From NCBI GenBank assembly GCA_965278965.1, contig OZ257127.1:620001-684000 (forward strand): a stretch of 64,000 bases of DNA. The letters run 5' to 3'. A program made the position numbers and the translations under genes. The stretch is from UBA10649 sp965278965. Lineage in GTDB: Bacteria > Actinomycetota > Actinomycetes > S36-B12. Of the stretch, positions 16,929 through 24,211 are shown piece after piece; the stretch's first letter is position 1; every line of letters starts with the position of its first letter. The notes beneath the pieces are model-generated. The model was not told the origin of the DNA and did no database searches. It saw only the letters and a program-made list of their open reading frames with translations.

Positions 16929-17672
16929 CTACAGACCCGACTCGGGCGTGCGCACGAGGATGCGTCGGCACTCCTCGCAGCGCAGGACCTCATCGGCAGC
17001 AGCCGCCCGGATCGACTCGATCTCGTTCGGTGGCATCTTCAGGTGACACCCCTCGCACGCCCCGCGGTACAGGCGGGCCGCACCGACACCGCCGTTGTCG
17101 GCGCGGATCTTGTCGTAGAGCCCGAGCAGATCAGCCGGGAGCTCGGAGGCGATCTGGGCGCGGACCTCGTCGACCTCGTGGCGCTCAGCGTCGATCGTCG
17201 CCCGCTGCTCGGCGACGGCGGCCGCAAGGCTGTCCCGCTCTGCCGCCAAGGTCGTGCGGTGGTCGGTCAGGACCCGGACGGCGGCGCGCGCGCCGTCGAC
17301 CCGCTCCATGACCTCGAGCTCGACGTCCTCGAGGTCCGAGAGGCGGCGGGCGAGCGAATCGAGCTCGGCCTGCAGCGACTGCAGCTGGCGTGGGTCGGCG
17401 ATCGAGCCGGAGTCCAGCAGCTCGCGGTCGCGGCGCATGCGCTCGACCACCGTCTCGACGTCCCGCTCGGCGCGGCCCTGGTCGCGATCGAGGTCCGACG
17501 CGATCGTCTCGGCGGCGATCACCTCATCGGACACGCGCGAAAGGCGTTCGGTCACCTCTGCCAGGCGGGCGATGTCGGGCAGGTGCGACCGTCGGTGGGC
17601 GAGCTGGCCCAGCCGCGTGTCGTTGTCCTGCAAGTCCAGCAGCCGTAGCTGCGTCGGGGCGTCGGCGTTCAG
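16929..17672 (-). CDS. Coiled-coil C4 zinc ribbon protein, CTG start
   Basis: A 247-residue cytosolic protein. A long antiparallel coiled coil (about 20-190, rich in Glu, Arg and Leu) is followed by a zinc ribbon with four cysteines: CEGCHLKMPPNE and LRCEECRRIL. This is the CT398/DUF164-like family that sits between Nif3 and RNase H genes; its role is unresolved. No ATG or GTG fits the family start LNADAPTQLRLLDLQ. The CTG at 17672 overlaps the nif3 stop as CTGA and has GAGGGAG about 6 nt upstream, so a CTG initiation codon is inferred. A GTG at 17699 lacks a ribosome site. Confidence 0.88.
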   Translation of the reverse strand: MNADAPTQLRLLDLQDNDTRLGQLAHRRSHLPDIARLAEVTERLSRVSDEVIAAETIASDLDRDQGRAERDVETVVERMRRDRELLDSGSIADPRQLQSLQAELDSLARRLSDLEDVELEVMERVDGARAAVRVLTDHRTTLAAERDSLAAAVAEQRATIDAERHEVDEVRAQIASELPADLLGLYDKIRADNGGVGAARLYRGACEGCHLKMPPNEIESIRAAAADEVLRCEECRRILVRTPESGL

Positions 17673-18505
17673 GACTGGCTCCCTCGGTGGCTCGTCCACG
17701 GGTCGGTCGGGGTGGTGGACACGCGGACCTCCACCGTAGTGCCGCGCTCGGCGACGTCGGCGGCCAGCGCGGCGGCGGCGACCGGCAGCCAGGGCCACTC
17801 GCTCGACCAGTGGGCCACGTCGACCAGCGCGCAGCCCCCGTCGACGAGGTGGTCCTGCGCCCGATGGTGACGCAGGTCCGACGTCACGTACACGTCCGCT
17901 GCCGCGGCGGCAGCCGCAAGCAGCGAGTCACCCGCTCCCCCGCAGACCGCGACCGTGCGCACCGGGCGGTCGCCCTCCCCCGCGACCCGCACGCCGTGAG
18001 CCGTCGCCAGCAGGCGCTGCGCGACCAGGGTCGCGAAGGCGTCCAGCGTGACGGTCTCGGGCAGCTCCCCGACCCGGCCGGTGCCGACCGTAGGCTCCTC
18101 CGGCAGCGGCTCGAGGGGTCGCAGGCCTGTCAGTCCGAGGGACTGCGCGAGGGCGTCGCTCACTCCCGGACAGGCGTGGTCGGCATTGGTGTGCGCGCTG
18201 AACAACGCGATCCCGTGGGAGACCAGCGTGTGGACGACACGCCCCTTGTGCCCGGTGGCCGCCACCGAGTGCACGCCCCGCAGGAACAGCGGGTGATGGG
18301 TGACGATCAGGTCGGCCTGCTCGACGAGCGCCTCGTCCACGACGACCTCGACGGGATCGACGGCGAACAGCACGCGCCGGACGAGGCCGTCAGGGTCTCC
18401 GCACGTCAGCCCGACGGAATCCCAGTCGGCGGCTATGCGCGGCGGGTAGCGCGCCTCCAACAGCCGGACGACGTCGCGGACGGTCAGGGGTGCCGGTGGA
18501 GTCAC
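17669..18505 (-). CDS. Nif3-like dinuclear metal center protein
   Basis: A 278-residue member of the NIF3/YbgI (GTP cyclohydrolase I type 2-like) family. Metal ligands are visible in IVTHHPLFLRGV, SAHTNADHA and the C-terminal DVAHWSSEWPWL. The fold forms a hexameric ring with a dinuclear metal site; the physiological reaction is not settled. Starts at GTG 18505, with TAGCCT 6 nt ahead. It is the first gene of a three-gene transcript with the zinc ribbon and RNase H/phosphatase genes, joined by overlaps. Confidence 0.9.
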   Translation of the reverse strand: MTPPAPLTVRDVVRLLEARYPPRIAADWDSVGLTCGDPDGLVRRVLFAVDPVEVVVDEALVEQADLIVTHHPLFLRGVHSVAATGHKGRVVHTLVSHGIALFSAHTNADHACPGVSDALAQSLGLTGLRPLEPLPEEPTVGTGRVGELPETVTLDAFATLVAQRLLATAHGVRVAGEGDRPVRTVAVCGGAGDSLLAAAAAAADVYVTSDLRHHRAQDHLVDGGCALVDVAHWSSEWPWLPVAAAALAADVAERGTTVEVRVSTTPTDPWTSHRGSQS

Positions 18506-18511
18506 GCGGCC

Positions 18512-18517
18512 AGGCTA
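18512..18517 (-). promoter_or_regulatory. -10 hexamer TAGCCT for the Nif3 operon
   Basis: On the minus strand TAGCCT stands 6 nt before the GTG of Nif3, with no ribosome site, implying leaderless initiation of the three-gene operon. Confidence 0.5.
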
Positions 18518-18593
18518 CGCATCGACACGCGGCCGTCGGGCGCGAGCCGCGGATCGGCGGCTAGCCTGCGACCACGTGAGTCAGGGAGGCAGC

Positions 18594-19016
18594 GTGGCGA
18601 CGAGCACCGGGCCGGACGGCGTGCCGGCTGTTAGCACCCCGAGCGAGATCTGGAAGCACGACCCGGACGATCACGACTACCCGGCCGCGCGGTCGTACCT
18701 GTCGCTCCTGACGACCGCGGACCGGGCGAAGCGACTGGCCAAGACGCTGCGCAACGCCCCGATCGAGCTGCACCCGGCCAAGGACGTCCTGCGATCTGCG
18801 GGTTGCCCCCTGCTACCCGAAAACGACGCGTCCGTCGTGCGTGACCTTGCCAAGGTCCGCGCCGGCGAGCGGCTCTCGCCGGTCCTCGTCGTCCGCGGAG
18901 ACCTACGGTCCGGCGCCCGGGCCGTCATCGCCGACGGCTACCACCGGATCTGCGCGAGCTACTACCTCAGCGAGGACGAGCAGATCCCATGCCGACTGAT
19001 CGACTACCCGACGTGA
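18594..19016 (+). CDS. Conserved hypothetical protein, ParB-like C-terminus
   Basis: A 140-residue protein. The first part reads DPDDHDYPAARSYLSLL and then RLAKTLRNAPIELHPAKDVLR; the second half LSPVLVVRGDLRSGARAVIADGYHRICA resembles the ParB/sulfiredoxin-like fold, where such a sequence forms the nucleotide-binding turn. No helix-turn-helix follows. Similar stand-alone proteins are annotated only as hypothetical. GTG 18594 has GGGAGG four bases ahead; an alternative GTG at 18576 lies 8 nt after TAGCCT and would add six residues. Function unknown. Confidence 0.65.
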   Translation: MATSTGPDGVPAVSTPSEIWKHDPDDHDYPAARSYLSLLTTADRAKRLAKTLRNAPIELHPAKDVLRSAGCPLLPENDASVVRDLAKVRAGERLSPVLVVRGDLRSGARAVIADGYHRICASYYLSEDEQIPCRLIDYPT

Positions 19017-19131
19017 GAGCTGCAGCGAACGCGCATGCGGCTCACCAGGTTCGCGGGCCGTCCGTACACGTAGTCTCCGGAGACTGGTTGCGTTCGGTCA
19101 ACGGGACCGCCACGGTCGAAGGGACGACGCG

Positions 19132-19623
19132 ATGAGGACCATGCCGATTGCCGCCGTCACGACCGCCGCCGGTGCCGCCGTGCTCGCCGCGATACTCGTC
19201 ACAGCGCCCGCCCCTGCCGACAGCGGCACGCCACGGCCCGTCCTGGAGCTCATCAAGGACCGGACGGTTACCTCCTACGAGTGGCGTCAGACCCGGCGCG
19301 AGATCCGCGACGAGGTCGAGCACGCGCGCGACGTCAAGCGCAGGGCGGCGCTCACCCCGCTCGTCGAGGACGGCACGATCACGGCATCGGACCTCGACAC
19401 GATCATCGACGCCCACGGGCGCAGCGGCATCGCTCGGCTCCGCGCCGGCCGCGACATCACCCGCGAGCAGTCGAGGGCCATCCGGGACGCACTGCGCGGC
19501 CGCGAGACGATCGCCCGTTCCGCGGCGATCGACACCGCGATGACCGACCTGGTCGCGGACGGGACCTTGACCCAGACGCAGGCTGACGCCGTGGAAGCTG
19601 CCCTGGTCGCCGGCGCGGCCTGA
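19132..19623 (+). CDS. Secreted hypothetical protein, paralogue 1
   Basis: A 163-residue protein with a signal peptide (MRTMPIAAVTTAAGAAVLAA, cleavage around the APADS region, about residue 29). The mature part is helical, with repeats of the form L-x-x-D-x-T-[I/V/L]-T-x-x (ELIKDRTVTSYEW, LVEDGTITASDLD, LVADGTLTQTQAD). It is clearly paralogous to the next gene (19773-20303), sharing signal, repeat order and the RGRETIARSA/AGRETIDRPA segment. Both precede a two-component system. No known domain recognised; an envelope or sensing role is only inferred from context. Confidence 0.72.
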   Translation: MRTMPIAAVTTAAGAAVLAAILVTAPAPADSGTPRPVLELIKDRTVTSYEWRQTRREIRDEVEHARDVKRRAALTPLVEDGTITASDLDTIIDAHGRSGIARLRAGRDITREQSRAIRDALRGRETIARSAAIDTAMTDLVADGTLTQTQADAVEAALVAGAA

Positions 19624-19659
19624 CATCCGGAGCGCAGTAGCAAAACAGTGCCGCGTTCC

Positions 19660-19684
19660 TGTGAGCACTCACATGCCGCTCACA
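19660..19684 (+). promoter_or_regulatory. Inverted and 11-bp direct repeats, candidate response-regulator site
   Basis: TGTGAG-CA-CTCACA (19660-19673) is a perfect inverted repeat, and CTCACAT recurs at 19679, exactly 11 bp after 19668. Direct repeats one helical turn apart are typical of OmpR/PhoB-type binding sites. It lies about 90 bp upstream of the second secreted paralogue, with the response regulator gene next along. Confidence 0.4.
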
Positions 19685-19772
19685 TAGATCTCTCCCGACC
19701 CGCACAACGCTCGTCACGAGACTCCTGGGTGTCCGGCCGCCCGGGCCGGCGACCGGAACAGGAGACACGACG

Positions 19773-20303
19773 ATGAGGACGAAGACGCTCACTGCAGTCG
19801 CGACAACCGCAGCCGTCGCGACGATGCTCGTGGCCAGCTCCGTGACCGCGCTAGCTGCAACACCTGCCGACACGAACGCACCGCACCCGGTCGCGCAGCT
19901 GCTCAAGGACGGGACGATCACGCCAGCCGAGTGGCTCGACGTTCGTCGGGCCGTCCGCCGTGAGGCCGAGACTGCGCGCGACGTCGAGCGCACCGCCGCA
20001 CTCACACCCCTGGTCGGGGCCGGCACCATCGACCAGGCCGACCTCGACACCATCGTGGACGCCCCCGGGCGCACCGGGCTCCGCGCGCTGGTCCGGAAGC
20101 GGATGATCGACCGCACGCAGGCGTTGGCGATCCGGTCGGCCCTGGCAGGCCGGGAGACGATCGACCGCCCGGCTGTGATCGACGAGGCGCTCGCCGGCCT
20201 CGTGTCGGACGGAACTCTCACCGCCGTGCAGTCCGACGCGGTGGACGCGGCGATGACCGCGCGCCGCGCGCAGCACACGACGGCAACAGCGACCAGCGGC
20301 TGA
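19773..20303 (+). CDS. Secreted hypothetical protein, paralogue 2
   Basis: A 176-residue secreted protein (signal MRTKTLTAVATTAAVATMLV, cleavage after an ALA motif near residue 29). The mature part repeats the helical motif seen in its upstream paralogue: LLKDGTITPAEWLDVRRAVR, LVGAGTIDQADLD, LVSDGTLTAVQSD. The C-terminus is Thr/Ala-rich. A ribosome site AGGAGA precedes ATG 19773. Position between its duplicate and a two-component system, with a possible response-regulator site upstream, suggests it is a target or accessory of that system; no biochemical function can be assigned. Confidence 0.75.
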   Translation: MRTKTLTAVATTAAVATMLVASSVTALAATPADTNAPHPVAQLLKDGTITPAEWLDVRRAVRREAETARDVERTAALTPLVGAGTIDQADLDTIVDAPGRTGLRALVRKRMIDRTQALAIRSALAGRETIDRPAVIDEALAGLVSDGTLTAVQSDAVDAAMTARRAQHTTATATSG

Positions 20304-20393
20304 CCGGCTCGTCGCCCACGTCGTCGCCGTCCGACGGGCGGTACTGTCACGGTTCCGCACGGCCGCCGCGAGGATGCCGAAGGAGGATGGCCG

Positions 20394-21074
20394 ATGAGCG
20401 CCACGGTCCTTGCCGTCGACGACGAGGACGCCATAACCGACCTCGTGTGCGATGCGCTGAGCCTGGCCGGCTACCGCACGGTCCGCGCGCGGCACGGGAT
20501 GGAGGCACTGCGGATCCTGCGCGAGTACACCGTGGACCTCGTCGTCCTCGACGTCACGATGCCGACTCTCGACGGCTTCGATGTGCTCGAACGCATGCGG
20601 TCTGGCGGCGACCAGACTCCCGTGATCATCGTGACCGCGCGCGAGGACCGCGACGACGTCCGCCGCGGGTTCGAGCTCGGCGCCGACGACTTCCTGCGCA
20701 AGCCCTTCGGCATCGAGGAGCTCGCGCTACGCGTCCGAGCCGTGCTCCGGCGCTCGCAGCACGAGCAACCCGAAACTCTGCGCGTTGGCGAGCTCCGCGT
20801 TGACGAGGCCACGCACATCGCCACCGTGCGGCACTCCCCGGTCGAGCTCTCGCCGACGGAGTTCCGCCTGCTCGTGGCGCTGATGCGGGAGGAAGGGCGG
20901 GTCATTGCCAAGCGCCGCCTCCTCGTGCAGGTGTGGGGGCTGGACACGGACTCGCCGACAACGGTCGTCGAGACCTACGTCTCCTACCTCCGACGCAAGG
21001 TGGGCGACGCCGTCGAGATCCGGACGGTGCGCGGAGTCGGATACGCCCTGCGGGCACGGGAGCCGGGATCGTGA
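20394..21074 (+). CDS. OmpR-family response regulator
   Basis: A 226-residue two-domain regulator. The receiver domain (1-120) has acidic residues at VDDED, phosphoacceptor Asp53 (VVLDVTMP) and Lys in FLRKPFG. The C-terminal winged helix (about 130-222) shows VELSPTEFRLLVALM and VVETYVSYLRRKVG with RTVRGVGYAL. Ribosome site GAAGGAGG precedes ATG 20394. The histidine kinase follows with a GTGA overlap. Likely targets include the two secreted paralogues upstream. Confidence 0.95.
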   Translation: MSATVLAVDDEDAITDLVCDALSLAGYRTVRARHGMEALRILREYTVDLVVLDVTMPTLDGFDVLERMRSGGDQTPVIIVTAREDRDDVRRGFELGADDFLRKPFGIEELALRVRAVLRRSQHEQPETLRVGELRVDEATHIATVRHSPVELSPTEFRLLVALMREEGRVIAKRRLLVQVWGLDTDSPTTVVETYVSYLRRKVGDAVEIRTVRGVGYALRAREPGS

Positions 21075-22444
21075 GTCTGCGCTGGCGCATCACCTTGTTG
21101 ACCGCCGGACTTATAGCGATCTCGGTGCTCCTCGTCGGCGTCGGGATCTACGTCGTCGCCGCACGCATCCAGCTCTCGACCGTCGACCGCGCACTCGCGG
21201 CGGCGCTGACCGATACGCGGGTTCGCGCACTAGCCCTGCGACCGACGACAGCTGATGCGGACGAGGACGTCGCGATCGGCATGGGCCGCGTTGCCCGCCA
21301 GGACAGACGACTGGTCGTCCTCCGGCAGGCCGGAACGGCCGCCGAGCCCGTCCCGTTCCCCGCGTTGTCGGCCGCCGACCTGGAAGCCGCTGAGGCCGGG
21401 CCTATCACGATCGAGGGTTCGCCGGACCAACGCGTGCTCGTCCGCGAGCAGCGACCCGGCGCCGCTCGCGTTGTCGCGGCCGCGCCGCTGACCACCCTTG
21501 CCGCCGAACGGTCCCGGCTGACCCGTGGCATCGTGTCGAGTGCGGCGGTAGTCGCGGCTCTCGGCGCTCTCGCGGCGTGGCTGTTCGTCCGCCGGGCGTT
21601 CCGGCCGATGGACGACATGATCGAGGCGACCAGCGATGTCGCCGGCGGTGACCTCTCGCGGCGGCTCGCGCCCGCGCCGGCCGGCACCGAGCTCGGTCAG
21701 CTCTCGGCCGCCGTAAACGAGATGATCGACGCTCTGTCTACGTCCATCACCGAGGTCGCTGATGCGCAGGAACGACTACGCCGGTTCGTCTCGGACGCCT
21801 CCCACGAGATCCGCACTCCGCTCACCGTCATCTCCGGCTACGCCCAAGTGCTGAGCGCATCTCCGGTCCCGCGCACCGACGTCGATGCGCGGGCGCTCAC
21901 ACGAATCCTCGCGGAGTCCCAGCGGCTGGAACGCCTGGTGTCCCAGCTGCTTGTCCTCGACCGCGCCGAGGCCGCCGGCAACCGTGAGCCGGTCGACCTC
22001 GAGCCCGTGGTGCGCGACGGCTTCGAGGACCTCGCTGCGCTCGGGCACCGCGAGGTCGCGCTCGACACGTCGGCCGCCGTCGTCATCGCAGATGCCGACG
22101 ACTGGCGACAGCTGGTCGGCAACCTTGCGCAGAACGTCGAGCGCCACACCCCGCCCGGCTCGGCAGTCGCCGTCCGCCTGCAAACGGTCGACGGGCGCGT
22201 CGAGCTCGTCGTCGACGACGCGGGGCCTGGCATTCCGACCGACCGGCGCCCGCACGTCGTCGGACGGTTCGCACGTGGGACGGACGGCACGTCCACGGCC
22301 GGTGGCTTCGGCCTCGGGATGAGCATCGTTCAGGCCGTCGTGCAGGCGGCCGACGGTGACCTGCACCTCGAGGACAGCCCGCTTGGAGGCCTGCGCGTGC
22401 GCGTGAGCGTCCCGCGTGGCGGGACCGAGAGGACTGGCCGGTAG
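21071..22444 (+). CDS. Sensor histidine kinase
   Basis: A 457-residue membrane kinase. The layout is TM1 (about 8-30), an extracytoplasmic sensor of about 120 residues, TM2 (about 152-174), a HAMP domain (RRAFRPMDDMIEATSDVAGG), a HisKA domain with phosphorylated His245 (SDASHEIRTPLTVISGYA), and an HATPase with N box (NLAQNVERHTPPGS), G1 (DDAGPGIP) and G2 (GFGLGMSIV). GTG 21071 overlaps the response regulator stop as GTGA. The extracytoplasmic domain has no recognised fold, so the signal is unknown. Confidence 0.94.
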   Translation: MSLRWRITLLTAGLIAISVLLVGVGIYVVAARIQLSTVDRALAAALTDTRVRALALRPTTADADEDVAIGMGRVARQDRRLVVLRQAGTAAEPVPFPALSAADLEAAEAGPITIEGSPDQRVLVREQRPGAARVVAAAPLTTLAAERSRLTRGIVSSAAVVAALGALAAWLFVRRAFRPMDDMIEATSDVAGGDLSRRLAPAPAGTELGQLSAAVNEMIDALSTSITEVADAQERLRRFVSDASHEIRTPLTVISGYAQVLSASPVPRTDVDARALTRILAESQRLERLVSQLLVLDRAEAAGNREPVDLEPVVRDGFEDLAALGHREVALDTSAAVVIADADDWRQLVGNLAQNVERHTPPGSAVAVRLQTVDGRVELVVDDAGPGIPTDRRPHVVGRFARGTDGTSTAGGFGLGMSIVQAVVQAADGDLHLEDSPLGGLRVRVSVPRGGTERTGR

Positions 22445-22454
22445 CCTCCCTGCC

Positions 22455-22528
22455 GGGCCCATAGCTCAGTTGGCTAGAGCGCCTCCCTTACAAGGAGGAA
22501 GTCGGCGGTTCGAGCCCGTCTGGGCCCA
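22455..22528 (+). tRNA. tRNA-Val (anticodon TAC)
   Basis: A 74-nt cloverleaf. The acceptor stem pairs GGGCCCA with TGGGCCC, discriminator A at 22528. The D arm is GCTC-AGTTGGCTA-GAGC. The anticodon stem CCTCC/GGAGG encloses loop CTTACAA with anticodon TAC, reading GTA valine codons. The T arm is GGCGG-TTCGAGC-CCGTC with one wobble pair or mismatch. CCA is not encoded. It lies 10 nt after the histidine kinase gene. Confidence 0.95.
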
Positions 22529-22696
22529 CTCGAAGGATCGGTCGACATCTGAGGTCTCCGCACCCGCGCCGGTAGCTGCATCGAGCGCCAAGTGTGCGGA
22601 TGGCGTGAGCATTCCGTGAGCCGCGGCGCGCGTCGGGCTGGCAGCATCGGCCCGACGGGCGGTTCACGGTCAATGCCGCCTGTGCCAGGAGGAGCC

Positions 22697-22909
22697 GTGA
22701 CGAGGATCGTCGCCCAGACACATCTCGCGGCCATGCGCCTGCTTGCCGGACGGACCACCACAGCGCGCCGCGATCGTGGCGCCACCGCCGTCGAGTACGC
22801 GTTGATCATCGTCGCGATCATGGTCGTGATCATCATCGCCGTCGCACTGCTCGGGTCGCGCACCAGCGCGCTGTTCAACAAGGCCGTCACCGGCGTCCCG
22901 ACAACCTGA
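22697..22909 (+). CDS. Flp-family type IVb pilin
   Basis: A 70-residue pilin precursor. A basic leader ends in RRDRGATAVEYALIIVAIM, where prepilin peptidase would cut after Gly, leaving the conserved Glu at position 5 of the mature hydrophobic segment (about 25 residues), then a short tail. Ribosome site AGGAGG lies before GTG 22697. No tad assembly genes are in the window. A hairpin follows at 22961-23005. Related to the two tandem pilins at 41155 and 41465. Confidence 0.85.
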   Translation: MTRIVAQTHLAAMRLLAGRTTTARRDRGATAVEYALIIVAIMVVIIIAVALLGSRTSALFNKAVTGVPTT

Positions 22910-22960
22910 CCGCGGGCCTCTTCCGGCCTGGCTATGCGCGACCCGTGGCGTCCCGCCGAC

Positions 22961-23005
22961 TGAGGTTTCGGACGGTGCGGCGGGCGCGGGCCGTCCGAAA
23001 CCTCA
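22961..23005. terminator. Hairpin between convergent pilin and ahpE
   Basis: Arms of 15 nt (TGAGGTTTCGGACGG and its exact complement) are separated by 15 nt, between the stop codons of convergent genes. No T-tract follows, as is common in high-GC actinobacteria. Confidence 0.65.
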
Positions 23006-23030
23006 CAGTCGAGGTGGGTGAGGAAGCTCC

Positions 23031-23489
23031 CTAGAGTGCGGCGAGCGCCGCGGCGTAGTCATCGGCGCTGCGGGCCTCGCCCGGGCCGTTGACGACGGCC
23101 CAGCGCACGACACCCTCGCGGTCGATGACGAAGCTGCCACGGGTGGCGAAACCGCGCTCCTCGACGAAGACGCCATACGCGCGCGAGACCTCCCCGTGCG
23201 GCCAGAAGTCGCTGAGCATCGGGTGCGTCAGGCCCTCCTGAGCCGCGAACGCCTTCAGCGTGTGCGTGCTGTCGCACGAGATGCTCAGCACGACGGTGTC
23301 GTCGTTGACAAAGTCGGTGTAGCGGTCGCGGATGGTGCACAGCTCGCCCGTGCAGGTGCCGGTGAAGGCGAACGGGTAGAACATCACGAGGACGTTCTTC
23401 GAGCCGCGGTAGTCGGCGAGGGAGACCTGCGCGCCGTACTGGTCGGGGAGGGTGAACGTCGGGGCGAGCTTGCCGATCTCTACTGCCAT
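23031..23489 (-). CDS. ahpE: Peroxiredoxin, AhpE type
   Basis: Reduces hydrogen peroxide, organic peroxides and peroxynitrite with a peroxidatic cysteine. The 152-residue protein begins MAVEIGKLAPTFTLPDQYG and has the active-site segment FYPFAFTGTCTGELC with peroxidatic Cys46 and Thr43. This is the one-cysteine AhpE class known from M. tuberculosis; an extra Cys51 follows closely. ATG 23489 has AGGAGT upstream, while the longer frame is unsupported. Neighbouring DUF3052 and divergent aceE reproduce the mycobacterial ahpE-Rv2239c-aceE order. Confidence 0.92.
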   Translation of the reverse strand: MAVEIGKLAPTFTLPDQYGAQVSLADYRGSKNVLVMFYPFAFTGTCTGELCTIRDRYTDFVNDDTVVLSISCDSTHTLKAFAAQEGLTHPMLSDFWPHGEVSRAYGVFVEERGFATRGSFVIDREGVVRWAVVNGPGEARSADDYAAALAAL

Positions 23490-23527
23490 GGGTCTGACTC
23501 CTGTCGCGGGATTTGTGTCCCGCGACG

Positions 23528-23950
23528 CTATCGCTTGGCCCGCGGAGCGACGAGGCGGGTTCCCTGCCACTGCGGACCAGCGCTGATCGTGCTCGTCTGC
23601 TGGAGGCCCGCCGTCGGAGCGGCGTCGGCGATGTCCTCGGCCTCGATGTGCCCGGGGCGTCCGGGCTTGGGAGTCATCAGCCAGACGACGCCTTGGTCGG
23701 TGAGCGGACCGATGGCGTCAAGCAGGCCGTCGGCGAGGTCGCCATCGTCCTCGCGCCACCACATCACGACGACGTCGACGACGTCCTCATAGTCCTCATC
23801 GACGAGCTCGCCCCCGACGATCGTCTCGATCCCGTCGCGCAGCATCGGGTCGACGTCGTCGTCGTAGCCCAGCTCCTGAACCGTCATTCCGGCCGACAGC
23901 CCGAGCCGGGCGGCCCGTGCCTGGGCCTCGTCCTGGCCTGGGGAGGTCAC
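23528..23950 (-). CDS. DUF3052-family protein
   Basis: A 140-residue cytosolic protein of an actinobacterial family without known function. It starts [24 protein letters not shown] after a short leader, is strongly acidic in the centre ([20 protein letters not shown]), and has [20 protein letters not shown] towards the C-terminus. GTG 23950 has AGGAG six bases ahead. Conserved position between ahpE and aceE suggests a link to redox or central metabolism, but this is inferred from order only. Confidence 0.85.
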   Translation of the reverse strand: MTSPGQDEAQARAARLGLSAGMTVQELGYDDDVDPMLRDGIETIVGGELVDEDYEDVVDVVVMWWREDDGDLADGLLDAIGPLTDQGVVWLMTPKPGRPGHIEAEDIADAAPTAGLQQTSTISAGPQWQGTRLVAPRAKR

Positions 23951-24211
23951 GACGACTCCTGCCTCTCGCGTACGGGACGGTGCTCCCGCCGGCCCCGACC
24001 ACCGGGCCCGTGGGCCGTAGTCCACCGGACCGCGGCCCGCAGCGCAAGCACCGGGGCCGACATTGGCGGGCCGGCGCGTGACGGGAGGGGTCATTTGCGG
24101 CCCTATCGGCGACACCATCTCGTCGATGGGAGAGGATGTGCCAACCACCAGGACCTCCCTGCCGGTCGCGACGGCGACCCCGTTCGCCCGGCACGAGTCG
24201 AAGGAAGTGCC

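Noticed and set aside
23513..24211. Long N-terminal extension of aceE
   Set aside because: It would be antisense to DUF3052 and precedes a well placed ribosome site and the normal AceE start at 24212.
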